DNA of 46,496 bases from Bacteroidales bacterium (GTDB lineage: Bacteria > Bacteroidota > Bacteroidia > Bacteroidales > VadinHA17), in assembly GCA_024763075.1 (NCBI GenBank), contig JANTGF010000025.1, forward strand, positions 1 to 46,496, in the 5' to 3' direction. The position numbers were made by a program, and so were the translations under genes. A model generated the notes under the pieces. That model had not been told where the DNA came from, searched no databases, and saw nothing but the letters and a program-made list of their open reading frames with translations. This document shows positions 8,709 to 18,774 of the stretch, piece by piece (the stretch's first letter is position 1; every line of letters begins with the position of its first letter).

Positions 8709-10280
8709 ATGGGATTATTAATGATAACCGGAATGATAAGCTTACTGATCGGGCCATTGGCCTTCGGTGTAGTAGGGCTTTTACTGGGAGTTGGCATTAC
8801 CTATTTTATTATTAAGGTACTACTCAAAGTAAAAAGTGATAAAATTATTAAAGAAGCCCGGGCGGAGGCTGAAGTAATAAAAAAGGACAAAATATTACAG
8901 GCAAAGGAAAAATTCCTTCAACTGAAATCAGAACATGAAAAAATGATCAATGAAAGAACCACCAAACTGGTCCTTTCAGAGAATAAATTTAAACAAAGAG
9001 AATCTGCTCTATCTCAAAAAATTGAAGAGAACCGGAGAAAAAAAGTAGAATTAGATACCATTAGGGAAAACCTTGGAACGCAATTAGACGTACTGGAAAG
9101 AAAGAAGGAAGAATTGAATAAGGTTCATAAACAAAAGGTGGAGCAGCTGGAGGCCATTTCTGGTTTATCTCCGCAGGAAGCCAAACAGGAACTAATCAAT
9201 TCAATGAAGGATGAAGCGAAAACAGAAGCAATGTCCTATGTGAATGAGATTATGGATGAAGCGAAAATGACTGCAACAAAAGAAGCAAAAAGGATCGTGT
9301 TACAAACCATTCAACGCGTTGCAGCTGAAACAGCCATTGAAAATTCTGTTACGGTTTTTCATATCGAATCGGATGAAATAAAGGGAAGGATCATTGGACG
9401 TGAAGGCAGAAATATCAGAGCCCTTGAAGCAGCTACAGGTGTTGAGATCATCGTAGATGATACCCCTGAAGCAATTGTTTTATCGGCTTTTGACGCAGTA
9501 CGCAGGGAGATTGCAAGGTTATCATTGCATCATCTGGTAACAGATGGCAGAATACACCCGGCCAGAATTGAAGAGATCGTAAATAAGACAAAAAAACAGG
9601 TGGAAGAAGAAATCATGGAGATAGGAAAAAGAACGGCCATTGATTTGGGTATCCATGGAATGCATCCTGAACTGATAAGGCTGGTGGGCAAAATGAAATA
9701 CCGTTCTTCTTATGGACAAAATTTGCTGCAACACTCCAGGGAAGTTGCAAATTTATGTGCCATTATGGCTTCTGAAATAGGATTGAATACCACCATGGCA
9801 AAAAGAGCCGGATTATTGCATGACATTGGAAAAGTGCCAGATGATGAACCGGAATTGCCACACGCCGTTCTCGGCATGAAACTGGCTGAGAAATTTAAAG
9901 AGAAACCGGAGGTTTGCAATGCCATTGGATCTCATCATGATGAAGTTGAGATGACCTCACTGATCTCCCCTATTGTTCAGGTTTGTGATGCTATTTCCGG
10001 AGCACGACCTGGTGCCAGAAGAGAAATTGTAGAAGCCTATATTAAACGGTTAAAAGGGCTGGAATCTCTTGCATTATCTTACCCGGGTGTATTGAAAACT
10101 TATGCCATTCAGGCAGGAAGGGAACTGAGGGTGATTGTGGGTTCGGAAAAAGTAAGTGACGAGGAAGCACAGTTGCTTTCTTTTGATATTGCTAAAAAAA
10201 TTCAGGATGAGATGACTTATCCCGGACAGGTAAAGATTACAGTAATCCGGGAAACAAGAGCTGTAAATTATGCAAAATAA
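8709..10280 (+). CDS. rny: Ribonuclease Y
   Basis: The 523-residue protein has the RNase Y layout in order: an N-terminal membrane anchor (about 10-38), a long coiled coil (about 45-200), a KH RNA-binding domain with GRIIGREG at 226-233, and an HD domain with His342 and His371-Asp372 (LLHDIGK). RNase Y is a membrane-bound endonuclease that starts mRNA decay. Length and motifs are normal for the family. An internal ATG at residue 5 or 9 could also be the start. It lies directly after the candidate 6S RNA terminator. Confidence 0.95.
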   Translation: MGLLMITGMISLLIGPLAFGVVGLLLGVGITYFIIKVLLKVKSDKIIKEARAEAEVIKKDKILQAKEKFLQLKSEHEKMINERTTKLVLSENKFKQRESALSQKIEENRRKKVELDTIRENLGTQLDVLERKKEELNKVHKQKVEQLEAISGLSPQEAKQELINSMKDEAKTEAMSYVNEIMDEAKMTATKEAKRIVLQTIQRVAAETAIENSVTVFHIESDEIKGRIIGREGRNIRALEAATGVEIIVDDTPEAIVLSAFDAVRREIARLSLHHLVTDGRIHPARIEEIVNKTKKQVEEEIMEIGKRTAIDLGIHGMHPELIRLVGKMKYRSSYGQNLLQHSREVANLCAIMASEIGLNTTMAKRAGLLHDIGKVPDDEPELPHAVLGMKLAEKFKEKPEVCNAIGSHHDEVEMTSLISPIVQVCDAISGARPGARREIVEAYIKRLKGLESLALSYPGVLKTYAIQAGRELRVIVGSEKVSDEEAQLLSFDIAKKIQDEMTYPGQVKITVIRETRAVNYAK

Positions 10281-10354
10281 ATTGGAATTTTATTGACTCA
10301 AAGTATTAAAAAATATTATACAGGGAAAAACCCTGATGAATCTGGTGTAGCTTT

Positions 10355-11500
10355 ATGATGAAAGTATTTAATATTGTGGGTGCGAGGCCACAGATCATTA
10401 AAGCTGCTGCCATTAGTCGTGCCATCCGCAACCATTTCCAGGATTCGGTTGAAGAGATCCTGATCCATACCGGCCAGCATTATGATCATAGTTTGTCAAG
10501 TGTCTTTTTTGATGAACTTGAGATGCCACATCCCGTATATAACCTGAAGGTTGGTTCGGGTAGTCATGCTGTGCAGACAGCAAAAATAATGACCGGGATG
10601 GAAGAATTGCTGCAAAAGGAAAAACCGGATGTGGTTATCGTTTATGGTGGTACCAACTCCACTATGGCGGCTGCCCTGGTGGCTTCAAAAATGCATTTTC
10701 CGGTGGTACATATTGAAGCAGGCCTGCGGTCATTCAATAAATCTATGCCGGAGGAGATTAACAGAATTACAACAGATCATGTTTCAACACTGCTGTTTTC
10801 TCCAACAATAACCGGATTTAAAAATTTGATCAACGAGGGATTTCACCCGGAAAATAGTCCGACCTATACCATTGACAATCCCAAAATTTATCATTCCGGT
10901 GATATTATGTACGATAATGCCTTATATTACGGCAGCCTTGTTAAGAAAAAGAATGGTTTACTTGAAAAATTCGGGACAGAACCTGAAGAATTTGTACTGG
11001 CCACAATTCACCGTCCGGAAAATACCGACGATCCGGTGAAACTCCAGAAATTATTTTCATGCCTTATGAGGATTTCGGAAGAGAAACAACATTCTGTTAT
11101 TCTCCCATTGCATCCGCGTACAAAAATAAGTCTTGAAAAAACATTGCCCGGAGATTTTATGAAAAACATGAAGAAAAATTCAAAGCTTCATATCATTCAT
11201 CCTGTTTCATTTCTGGAATTTATACTTCTTGAAAAAAATGCAAAAATGATTCTTACCGATTCAGGCGGAGTTCAAAAGGAAGCCCATTTTTTTGAGAAAC
11301 CATCTATTGTTCTCAGAGAACAAACGGAATGGACTGAGCTGGTAAACAATGGCACATCCTGTCTTGCTGACTCGGATACCAATGAAATACTGAAGGCCTA
11401 TGAGAAGTTCGCCAATGGCAATACATATCGTTTTCCCAAGTTTTACGGTGATGGAAAAACGGCCGAATTTATATGCAATGAATTATTAAACAACTTTTGA
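10355..11500 (+). CDS. wecB: UDP-N-acetylglucosamine 2-epimerase (non-hydrolysing)
   Basis: The protein begins with KVFNIVGARPQIIKAA, the family signature. It also carries HTGQHYD (about 41-47), HIEAGLRS, ATIHRPENTD and the DSGGVQKEA segment. These enzymes interconvert UDP-GlcNAc and UDP-ManNAc in the cytoplasm for capsule, O-antigen or teichoic-type polymers. At 381 residues it has the usual length. Its usual partner, a UDP-ManNAc dehydrogenase, is not in the window. The next gene, also a nucleotide-sugar epimerase, follows after 52 bases, so a small polysaccharide precursor operon is likely. Confidence 0.92.
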   Translation: MMKVFNIVGARPQIIKAAAISRAIRNHFQDSVEEILIHTGQHYDHSLSSVFFDELEMPHPVYNLKVGSGSHAVQTAKIMTGMEELLQKEKPDVVIVYGGTNSTMAAALVASKMHFPVVHIEAGLRSFNKSMPEEINRITTDHVSTLLFSPTITGFKNLINEGFHPENSPTYTIDNPKIYHSGDIMYDNALYYGSLVKKKNGLLEKFGTEPEEFVLATIHRPENTDDPVKLQKLFSCLMRISEEKQHSVILPLHPRTKISLEKTLPGDFMKNMKKNSKLHIIHPVSFLEFILLEKNAKMILTDSGGVQKEAHFFEKPSIVLREQTEWTELVNNGTSCLADSDTNEILKAYEKFANGNTYRFPKFYGDGKTAEFICNELLNNF

Positions 11501-11552
11501 GGATTATAGAGCTTTTTTCTTTATTATCAATTAAATAAAGATTTATTAACCA

Positions 11553-12617
11553 ATGAAAGAATACACCCTGATTACCGGAACAGCCGGTTTTATTGGCTAC
11601 CACCTTGCCCGGAAATTATTAAAAAGAGGAGATGCCGTAATTGGCTATGATAGTGTAAATGATTATTATGATGTGAACCTCAAATATGCAAGGTTATCTG
11701 AAATGGGAATTCCCCGGGATGAAATTAATGACAACCGGGCAACTCAAAGTTCAAAATTTCCGGATTATTTGTTTTATCGTGCAAATCTTACCGACCAAAA
11801 TACACTGAATAAAGTTTTTGAGACCAATAATATAACTAAAGTTGTAAACCTGGCTGCACAGGCCGGTGTCAGATACAGCCTGGAGAATCCTCATGCCTAC
11901 CTGGATAGTAACCTGACCGGTTTTTTAAATATCCTTGAAGTCTGCCGTCATAACGAGGTTAAACATTTGGTATATGCAAGTAGTTCCAGTGTATATGGTT
12001 TAAATAAATCCATGCCGTTTTCTATTCATCATGGAGTCGATCATCCCATCAGTTTGTATGCTGCTTCCAAAAAGAGCAATGAGATGATGGCTCATTCCTA
12101 TAGTTATCTTTTTAACCTGCCTGTTACCGGATTGCGTTTTTTTACAGTTTATGGTCCCTGGGGGAGGCCGGATATGGCTCTTTTCCTCTTTACCGATGCC
12201 ATTCTAAAAGGGAAGCCTGTTCTGGCTTTTAACAATGGAAATATGGCTCGTGATTTTACGTATGTGGATGATATTGTGGAAGGAATAACCCGCGTCATTG
12301 ATAATGCGCCAGAGAAAGATGATGCATGGGATGACAAAAAAGCAGACCCGGCAAATTCATCTGCCCCGTACCGGGTATATAATATAGGAAGTAACCACCC
12401 TGTGAAGCTTATGGATTTTATTCATGCCATTGAAAAAGCCCTTGGTAAAAAAGCCGATATTCAATATCAGCCAATGCAGCCGGGCGATGTACAGAAATCC
12501 TGGGCTGATGTGGAGGACCTTATAAGAGACTTTGATTACAGCCCCGGGACAGATATCACTACCGGAGTGAATAATTTTATTGAATGGTATCTTCAGTTTT
12601 ATAAAATTAAACAATAA
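11553..12617 (+). CDS. NAD-dependent epimerase, UDP-glucuronate 4-epimerase type
   Basis: This 354-residue extended short-chain dehydrogenase has the NAD-binding motif TGTAGFIG (8-15, all three glycines) and the catalytic Tyr169/Lys173 in YAASKKSNE. It has the strings GYDSVNDYYDVNLK, GLRFFTVYGPWGRPDMA and RDFTYVDDIV. The last features and YAASKKSNE are typical of UDP-glucuronate 4-epimerases (CapI/GAE group), which make UDP-galacturonate. Other nucleotide-sugar epimerases of the family cannot be excluded. Together with the upstream wecB it supplies precursors for surface polysaccharide. Confidence 0.87.
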   Translation: MKEYTLITGTAGFIGYHLARKLLKRGDAVIGYDSVNDYYDVNLKYARLSEMGIPRDEINDNRATQSSKFPDYLFYRANLTDQNTLNKVFETNNITKVVNLAAQAGVRYSLENPHAYLDSNLTGFLNILEVCRHNEVKHLVYASSSSVYGLNKSMPFSIHHGVDHPISLYAASKKSNEMMAHSYSYLFNLPVTGLRFFTVYGPWGRPDMALFLFTDAILKGKPVLAFNNGNMARDFTYVDDIVEGITRVIDNAPEKDDAWDDKKADPANSSAPYRVYNIGSNHPVKLMDFIHAIEKALGKKADIQYQPMQPGDVQKSWADVEDLIRDFDYSPGTDITTGVNNFIEWYLQFYKIKQ

Positions 12618-12682
12618 ACAGTTACTTTGTATTACCGGTAATTCATCAATTTCCTGATAACAAGGGATAGGTAGATTCAAAT

Positions 12683-13552
12683 CTAAATCTCAAAAAGGTC
12701 AAGAAGAACCTGATAACGGCTGACTTTATCTTTGTAACCAAGTTTTTCAAAAGATAAAATAATATTTGTTATTAGATTTCTAATGATTTCACTGTTTTTA
12801 TTGGGAACAAAATAAGATTTCCTGATCTCAGTCTTTTGGGTCCTCAGAAAGTTTTCAATATCTGCTTTGTTCAAAACAGCTCCTTTACGGAAAGGATTGA
12901 TATAAAAGAGGACGTGATCTTCAGAAAATTCAACAGTACTTTCCGCCGTGTAAGGATCAATATAAGCAAGAATGAAGTTTTTTGGCAGGCTTATCCCATA
13001 AACAGGCAAGCCCAAACGCCTTGCAATAGCAGTATAGAGAATTCCAAGGCTCAGAGGGTTTCCTTTTTTGGTTTCCAGCACCATATTCACAAAATTATTC
13101 TGCGGTGCATAAAAGTTTGTTACATTTCCGGTAAATTTCAGGTTTTTATAGAACACATAGTTTATTACCCTGATGTTCTCAAGAGCAGTAAGATTCTTGT
13201 TGAGTTCCAGCCAGGCATCTTTTGAGATATTGGCTATCTTCTTATCCAGATCCATAAAATTAAGCTCAGGATACTGATATTTGGCTACCAGGAATGCTCC
13301 TTCCAATAAACTTTTATCGTTTTTTATCCAGGCAGAAAGGCCGTCACGAACGGTTATGCTTTGTATCTCCTGAATCAGGTTTTCAATCCTTTGCTGCTTT
13401 AAAGGCTCGGGAGACTGCTCCCATGCCGCTTCCAGTTCGGGAATAATATCAGGTCCCAGTTCAATCAGATTCCTGGCAACAGAATCGTAAACCCGGAGGT
13501 CAGGATCTTCTAATAAATGAACCAAAGCTTTTATTTTGTCGTCGTTTCCCAT
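12683..13552 (-). CDS. SirB1-like (Transglut_core2) protein, apparently non-catalytic
   Basis: The 289-residue protein has a short N-terminal HEAT-like helical part (about 1-70), then the SirB1/Transglut_core2 domain with KKGNPLSLGILYTAIARRLGLPV and SLPKNFILAY. The protein contains no cysteine at all. The usual PGHF-type histidine site reads PKNF, so a papain-like transglutaminase or protease reaction is not possible by the normal mechanism. Family members are cytoplasmic with poorly known roles. The start overlaps the 3' end of the nucleoside phosphorylase by 22 bases, which implies translational coupling in one leftward operon. Confidence 0.85.
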   Translation of the reverse strand: MGNDDKIKALVHLLEDPDLRVYDSVARNLIELGPDIIPELEAAWEQSPEPLKQQRIENLIQEIQSITVRDGLSAWIKNDKSLLEGAFLVAKYQYPELNFMDLDKKIANISKDAWLELNKNLTALENIRVINYVFYKNLKFTGNVTNFYAPQNNFVNMVLETKKGNPLSLGILYTAIARRLGLPVYGISLPKNFILAYIDPYTAESTVEFSEDHVLFYINPFRKGAVLNKADIENFLRTQKTEIRKSYFVPNKNSEIIRNLITNIILSFEKLGYKDKVSRYQVLLDLFEI

Positions 13553-14424
13553 TTACTTAGTTTGTCTAAAGTGTACCGGATCAGATCATCCATTACAGGC
13601 TTATAATCAGAAATATATTCCTGACTGATCCGGTTTGCAATAATGGCACATACAGTTAATGCTCTGTGGCCCATCAGTTTGGATAGTCCGTAAATTGCAG
13701 AGCTTTCCATCTCAAAATTAGTAATTTTTTGATTGTTAAAACTAAATTTTTCAATAGATTTATTCCAGTCGGGAAAAATGATGGGCAACCGAAGAGACCT
13801 CCCCTGCGGTGCATAAAAGCCCGGGGCAGAAATGGTAAAACCCACTATTGTATTGGCTCCCTGAAACAACCGCAGCAATGTTCCATCAGCCGGAATAACA
13901 TAAGGTCTGGCAAATCTCTTACTCCAGGGAAGGTTTTCTGTTATTGACTCCTCAAACCCGGTTTCAATAATTTGCTCTATTCCATCATAATAATTCAACA
14001 ATCCGTCAAAACCGATTGCTTTTCCTGAAATTAAAAAAGTTCCCACAGGAATATCATTTTGCAAAGCTCCTGAAGTACCTATACGGACAATTGTTAAAGA
14101 TTGCGCTTTACTCTTTGGTACTCTTTTTTCAAGATCAATATTTACAAGTGCATCCAACTCATTCAGTACAATATCAATGTTATCTGTGCCAATTCCGGTT
14201 GAAATTACTGTAATTTCACTTCCGTTGTAATTCCCGGTGTGGGTAATAAACTCCCTGTTTGCAATTTTCACCCTTACAGAACTGAATTTTGAGGATATCT
14301 GCTTTACCCTTCCCGGATCACCAACCAGAATAATTTTGTCTGCAAGATCTTCAGGTTTCAGGTGCAGGTGAAAGACACTACCATCAGAATTTAAAATCAA
14401 ATCGGATTCTTTTACATGCACCAT
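13531..14424 (-). CDS. Nucleoside phosphorylase (uridine phosphorylase-like)
   Basis: The product (297 residues from the ATG at 14424) has the PNP/UDP phosphorylase pattern: VGDPGRV near residue 40, then STGIGTDN, VRIGTSGAL and, near the C-terminus, NFEMESSAIYGL, the nucleoside-binding segment. It would release a base and ribose 1-phosphate from nucleosides in salvage. The specificity (uridine or another nucleoside) is not certain. An ATG at 14442 gives six more residues. I prefer 14424 because the promoter at 14455-14485 would put the transcript start only about 7 bases before 14442. It is the first gene of a two-gene leftward operon with the SirB1-like gene. Confidence 0.88.
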   Translation of the reverse strand: MVHVKESDLILNSDGSVFHLHLKPEDLADKIILVGDPGRVKQISSKFSSVRVKIANREFITHTGNYNGSEITVISTGIGTDNIDIVLNELDALVNIDLEKRVPKSKAQSLTIVRIGTSGALQNDIPVGTFLISGKAIGFDGLLNYYDGIEQIIETGFEESITENLPWSKRFARPYVIPADGTLLRLFQGANTIVGFTISAPGFYAPQGRSLRLPIIFPDWNKSIEKFSFNNQKITNFEMESSAIYGLSKLMGHRALTVCAIIANRISQEYISDYKPVMDDLIRYTLDKLSKWETTTK

Positions 14425-14454
14425 TTTAATATTTTTTTGCATTTATTTCTTTTT

Positions 14455-14485
14455 CAAAATTATCTAAATTTATTAACAAGTACAA
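14455..14485 (-). promoter_or_regulatory. Promoter of the nucleoside phosphorylase operon
   Basis: On the reverse strand, TTG (complement of 14483-14485) lies 20 bases before a perfect TAATTTTG -7 box (complement of 14455-14462), close to the start codon at 14424. Confidence 0.6.
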
Positions 14486-14555
14486 TTATTTATCCAATCC
14501 TGGCAATAATGATACCGAAAAAATCAAAACATTAAGGTTTTTAAGTATTTTAAAC

Positions 14556-14563
14556 TACTTTTG
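14556..14563 (+). promoter_or_regulatory. -7 promoter box of the prohibitin-like gene
   Basis: TACTTTTG is a perfect match to TAnnTTTG, 32 bases before the ATG at 14596. I see no good -33 TTTG at the expected distance. It is divergent from the nucleoside phosphorylase promoter. Confidence 0.5.
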
Positions 14564-14595
14564 TGGCTGAAATAAAATAATAAAATACACATCTT

Positions 14596-15408
14596 ATGAA
14601 ACAAAAACAATCACTCATTATTATTATTGTTGCTATAGCAATTCTTCTTATGGTTTTCGGAAGTAAAATGTTCTATGTACTAAGTCCCGGGGAACGGGGA
14701 ATTGTTTTCAGATCTGTTTCAGGATCTTTTGAAAAAGACAATGTTGTAGGAACTGGTTTAAAAATTATTGCTCCCTGGAACAAACTGTTTATCTACGATG
14801 TAAAAGAGCAGAAAAGTGAAGAGACCATGGATGTCCTTTCGAAAAACGGTCTGGCAATTAAAGTAGAAATAACCGTTCGGTATAATCCTGTTTACAACAG
14901 AATCGGGTATTTGCATGAAACCTTCGGAACAAATTATGTGGATCGTCTGATCATTCCGGAAGTTCGGTCAACAGTAAGAAGAGTAACAGGACGCTATACC
15001 GCTGAAGAGATCTATTCTACCAAAAGAAATGAAGTTGAACAAAGTATTATTGGTGAAACCGCCACTATTTTAAAGGACAATAATATTGAAATGAAAGCAC
15101 TCCTGATCCGTTCCATTGATCTTCCTCCGGACATTAAAAAAGCCATTGAAGATAAATTAACCAGGGAACAAAAAGCACTGGCAATGAGGTATGATATTGA
15201 AAAGGAAAGACTGGAAGCCGATCGTAAAAAGATTGAAGCGAATGGTATTGCAACTTATAATCAGATTCTGGATTCCAGTTTAACAGAAAAGATCCTAAAG
15301 CAAAAAGGAATAGATGCAACCTTAAAGCTGGCTGAATCACCAAACGCAAAAGTGGTTGTTATTGGCAGTGGAAAGGATGGAATGCCTTTGATCCTCGGGA
15401 ATAATTAA
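14596..15408 (+). CDS. Prohibitin/SPFH-domain membrane protein
   Basis: The 270-residue product has an N-terminal membrane helix (about residues 6-27) and then an SPFH/band 7 domain: LSPGERGIVFRSVSG, GLKIIAPW, the TMDVLSKNGLAI strand and EVRSTVRRVTG. A helical coiled part (about 190-235) with many charged residues and a short beta tail follow. Length and pattern match bacterial prohibitin homologues, which form large membrane-attached rings and influence protease or lipid microdomain function. The gene stands alone between divergent and downstream genes, so its partner is not shown by context. Confidence 0.9.
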   Translation: MKQKQSLIIIIVAIAILLMVFGSKMFYVLSPGERGIVFRSVSGSFEKDNVVGTGLKIIAPWNKLFIYDVKEQKSEETMDVLSKNGLAIKVEITVRYNPVYNRIGYLHETFGTNYVDRLIIPEVRSTVRRVTGRYTAEEIYSTKRNEVEQSIIGETATILKDNNIEMKALLIRSIDLPPDIKKAIEDKLTREQKALAMRYDIEKERLEADRKKIEANGIATYNQILDSSLTEKILKQKGIDATLKLAESPNAKVVVIGSGKDGMPLILGNN

Positions 15409-15501
15409 TTTTATTTAAATTTCCGGGTAATGCAAAAAATATTTTATGTTTTTGTGCGTTTCAATTTACCTTACAGGGATTAAACAGAAAGATTAATAGC
15501 A

Positions 15502-17970
15502 GTGTTGGTAAGCAGAGTCATAAGTATCTTATTAGTAAGTGTGTTTTTACTGCAGGATGCTATTGCATCCAGTTTAAGCGTGGATAAAAAAGAACTGAAT
15601 GCTTTGCCTGTCCATAAACCCCCTAAAATAGACGGCCATCTGGATGATCTGGCATGGGAAAAAGCTGAGATTGCTTCCAACTTTGTGCAATATTCTCCTT
15701 ACAACGGTGCCAAGGCCGCCTTTCGTACGGAGGTCAGGGTATTGTATGACCATACTGCTATTTACATCGGAGCGAAAATGTATGATCCTTATCCCGATAG
15801 CATACTTACCCAGCTGGGTCAGAGGGATGCAGACAGAGAATTAAATGCAGATCAGTTCTCGTTTGATATAAACCCATTCAATGACGGGGTGAACGGAATG
15901 ACCTTTAAGGTCTCTGCTTCCGGTGTAAAAACTGATAAAATTAGAACCTCCTCTTCCCGGCATGGAAGTGATAAAAACTGGGATGCAGTTTGGAAAAGCG
16001 ATGTAAGCATTGACAATGACGGGTGGTCGGTTGAAATGAAAATTCCTTATTCGGCCCTCCGGTTCCCAAAAACCGCCATTCAGCAGTGGGGAGTGAACTT
16101 TTGGCGCGAGATAAGAAGAAGAAGGGAATGGTCCACATGGAATTATGTAAACAACGAAGTGGGAAATTCATTTAATTACCTGGGAGAACTTATGGGTATT
16201 AAAAATATCAAACCTCCCCTGAGATTGTCTGTCTCACCTTATGTTTCAGGATATCTGGAGAAAAGTTCTGAAAGCAGTTCATGGTCCAGTTCATATAATG
16301 GAGGGATGGATCTGAAATATGGAATAAATCAGAGTTTTACACTGGACATGACACTGATCCCTGATTTTGGTCAGGTTCAGTCGGATGATAAAGTATTAAA
16401 TCTGACACCTTTTGAGGTAAAGTACAACGAAAAAAGGCAGTTTTTTACCGAGGGTACTGAGTTATTTAATAAAGGTGGTATTTTCTACTCAAGGCGGGTA
16501 GGTGGCCGTCCGAATGGATATAGGGATGCCTGGAATGATCTCTCTGATACAGAAGAAGTAATTTCAAATCCTGCAGAAGCAAAGCTGATAAACGCAACAA
16601 AGGTATCGGGAAGAACAGAAGGTGGACTGGGCATAGGATTCTTTAACGGTATGACCAAAAGGATGTATGCTGAAATTAAAGATACGGAATCAGGGGAAAC
16701 AAGAAAAGTGCTGACTCAGCCTTTTACCAATTACAATATGTTGGTTTTTGACCAGGGATTAAAAAATAATTCTTATCTGAGCTTTCAAAATACCAATGTC
16801 TTGCGCGATGCCCCAAAGGAAGGAAACAACTATATGGCCAATGTTACTTCTACTGATTTTAAGTTGTTAAATAAGTCCAATTTATATTCAGTTTCCGGTC
16901 AGGCTGCATTGTCGCAAAAATATTATGACTCACTGGATACAGATCTGGGTTACCGGGTCAACCTCACCCTTGGAAAAACCGGTGGAGTTTTCAGGGCTTA
17001 CTATGAAACAGAGATCATATCTGACAGCTATGACCCGAATGACATGGGTTATGAACGAAAAAGTAACGAGATGAGCCACCAGGGAACATTTAGTTATAAT
17101 ATATTCAAACCGGTTGGTATCATTCAAAGTTCCAGAAATTCCTTTGAGATTGAATACACCAGTCTTTATAAACCTGCAACCTTCTCTGAACTAAAATTAT
17201 CATTAAATACTTTTACGTCTTTTATGAATTTCTGGTACACTATGATAGAGGTCCAATATACCCCGCTGGGAAAGCATGATTTTTATGAACCCAGGGTGGA
17301 TAACAGGAGTTATTACCGCTATCCTACTACGGAACTTAGTAGCTGGGTATCTACTGACCGGCGGAAAAAGTTATATGGCCGGTTCAGGTTTAATTATGAA
17401 AAACCAAACTCCCCGTACAATCAAAATATTTATCAGTTTGGTATTGGCCCAACTTTCAGGATGAACGATCGCCTGTCTCTGAGTTATAATTTAATGTACA
17501 CCAGGAAGAAGAATGATATTGGGTACGTTTTCAGAAATTCTGAAAGAGATACAATTGTTTTCGGAATGCGCAACAACCTTACAATTGAAAATACAATTGA
17601 ATCAAACCTGATTTTTACAAGCCGATCCTATCTTTCATTCCGTTTGAGGCATTACTGGTCCAGAGTTGACTATACCGATCAGTATTTTTATCTGAAGGAT
17701 GACGGGTATCTTGATCCTGCAAATGATTTTGAAGGAACTTCAGATATTAATTTTAACATTTTTAATATTGATATGGTTTACGTATGGCGGTTTGCTCCGG
17801 GCAGTGAAATGTCGGTGGTTTGGAAAAATGCCATATCATCCTTCTCTGACAAGATCATAAATGATGTTGGGGATAACCTGAATTATATGTTTAATTCTCC
17901 GCAAATAAACAGTTTTTCCGTAAAAATTCTTTATTACCTTGACTATCAGTACTTAAGACGAAAGTCTTAA
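15502..17970 (+). CDS. DUF5916 family protein (CBM9-like domain plus outer-membrane barrel)
   Basis: The frame opens at GTG 15502 (TTG 15505 is an alternative; no ATG fits before the signal peptide, residues about 1-22). The N-terminal domain (about 30-230) has the CBM9-like strings PKIDGHLDDLAWEKA and YIGAKMYDP, with a WSVEMKIPYSALRF segment. The rest (about 240-822) is alternating beta strands with LTPFEVKYNEKRQFFTEG and ends in aromatic-rich strands, as in the DUF5916 barrel. The family is common in Bacteroidota outer membranes and has no established function. At 822 residues it has the normal length. The DUF4293 gene follows after 27 bases. Confidence 0.85.
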   Translation: MLVSRVISILLVSVFLLQDAIASSLSVDKKELNALPVHKPPKIDGHLDDLAWEKAEIASNFVQYSPYNGAKAAFRTEVRVLYDHTAIYIGAKMYDPYPDSILTQLGQRDADRELNADQFSFDINPFNDGVNGMTFKVSASGVKTDKIRTSSSRHGSDKNWDAVWKSDVSIDNDGWSVEMKIPYSALRFPKTAIQQWGVNFWREIRRRREWSTWNYVNNEVGNSFNYLGELMGIKNIKPPLRLSVSPYVSGYLEKSSESSSWSSSYNGGMDLKYGINQSFTLDMTLIPDFGQVQSDDKVLNLTPFEVKYNEKRQFFTEGTELFNKGGIFYSRRVGGRPNGYRDAWNDLSDTEEVISNPAEAKLINATKVSGRTEGGLGIGFFNGMTKRMYAEIKDTESGETRKVLTQPFTNYNMLVFDQGLKNNSYLSFQNTNVLRDAPKEGNNYMANVTSTDFKLLNKSNLYSVSGQAALSQKYYDSLDTDLGYRVNLTLGKTGGVFRAYYETEIISDSYDPNDMGYERKSNEMSHQGTFSYNIFKPVGIIQSSRNSFEIEYTSLYKPATFSELKLSLNTFTSFMNFWYTMIEVQYTPLGKHDFYEPRVDNRSYYRYPTTELSSWVSTDRRKKLYGRFRFNYEKPNSPYNQNIYQFGIGPTFRMNDRLSLSYNLMYTRKKNDIGYVFRNSERDTIVFGMRNNLTIENTIESNLIFTSRSYLSFRLRHYWSRVDYTDQYFYLKDDGYLDPANDFEGTSDINFNIFNIDMVYVWRFAPGSEMSVVWKNAISSFSDKIINDVGDNLNYMFNSPQINSFSVKILYYLDYQYLRRKS

Positions 17971-17997
17971 ATTGTTAAATATTTATTAAAAATTACT

Positions 17998-18453
17998 ATG
18001 ATACAAAGAATTCAGACAGTTTACCTTTTGTTTGCTTCTGTTATTCTCGGTTTGTTGCTGTTTTTACCACTGGCTTCAATGATTGATGCAGAAGCTAATA
18101 ATTTCAGCTATTTGTTTTACGGTGTTGTTAACGCTGAGGGAGAAATTGCAATGTTGGATTACCCTTTAGCCATTCTGCTTGTTTTAATGCCTTTGTTAAA
18201 TCTTATCGCCATATTCTTTTTTAAAAAAAGAATACTGCAAATGAGGATTTGCATCTTCAATATTTTGCTTATGCTGGGATCATTAGCTCTTATCTGGTAT
18301 TACAGTTATCAGGCAGAGAACACCCTCTTTGTCGATACATTTTTCTCATATACTGTAGTCTTCCCGCTGGTAGCAGCTATTTTTACGTTTTTGGCATTCT
18401 GGGGAATCCGTAAAGATGAGATACTGGTACGGTCAGCTGACCGTATAAGATAA
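17998..18453 (+). CDS. DUF4293 integral membrane protein
   Basis: The 151-residue protein starts MIQRIQTVYLLFAS, the usual beginning of DUF4293. It has four hydrophobic segments (about 8-28, 56-77, 82-104 and 116-138), separated by an external loop that mentions no catalytic motif. The family is restricted to Bacteroidota and has no known function. It may be co-transcribed with the upstream DUF5916 gene. Confidence 0.85.
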   Translation: MIQRIQTVYLLFASVILGLLLFLPLASMIDAEANNFSYLFYGVVNAEGEIAMLDYPLAILLVLMPLLNLIAIFFFKKRILQMRICIFNILLMLGSLALIWYYSYQAENTLFVDTFFSYTVVFPLVAAIFTFLAFWGIRKDEILVRSADRIR

Positions 18454-18774
18454 CTGTGTTTGTTTGGCTTTAACTTCCGGGTGTTAAGTCAAAGATATTA
18501 TGACATTACCATTTGTCATTTCGAAGCTTGCCTACCGGCCTTGCTCTGCCATAGCTATGCGAAGGCAATGCAGGCAGGAAAGTATGACTGAGAAATCTTC
18601 CAACTGAAACAGATTTCTCTTCATCAGCTTAGGGATCAAAATAACAGTTTACAGGGTTGTCTTAATCTAAGCTTGTCTTCTGCATTGTTTAAAAGACTAC
18701 CTGTCCGACTGTTTCTTACCGGATTTTATTAATTTAGTAAACTTTATCCGGTATTAACTGTGTAAAGAATAATT
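18454..18774. repeat. Gene-free spacer with a degenerate dispersed repeat
   Basis: No gene is supported. A repeat-like block at about 18505-18620 holds TGTCATTTCGA and a CATAGCTATG palindrome (18550-18559) inside a CCTTGCTCTGC/GAAGGC segment. A GAGAAATCT (18590-18598) / AGATTTCTC (18611-18619) inverted pair follows. Such combinations are frequent mobile-like intergenic repeats in this phylum (recollection, not searched). A related segment lies inverted at 37171-37204. Nearer tamA, TACCGGAT (18717-18724) and ATCCGGTA (18746-18753) form a perfect inverted pair of unknown role. Confidence 0.65.

Noticed and set aside
8600-8815. 71-codon forward frame overlapping the rny start
   Set aside because: It lies in the structured RNA and runs out of frame into rny; no protein family resemblance.
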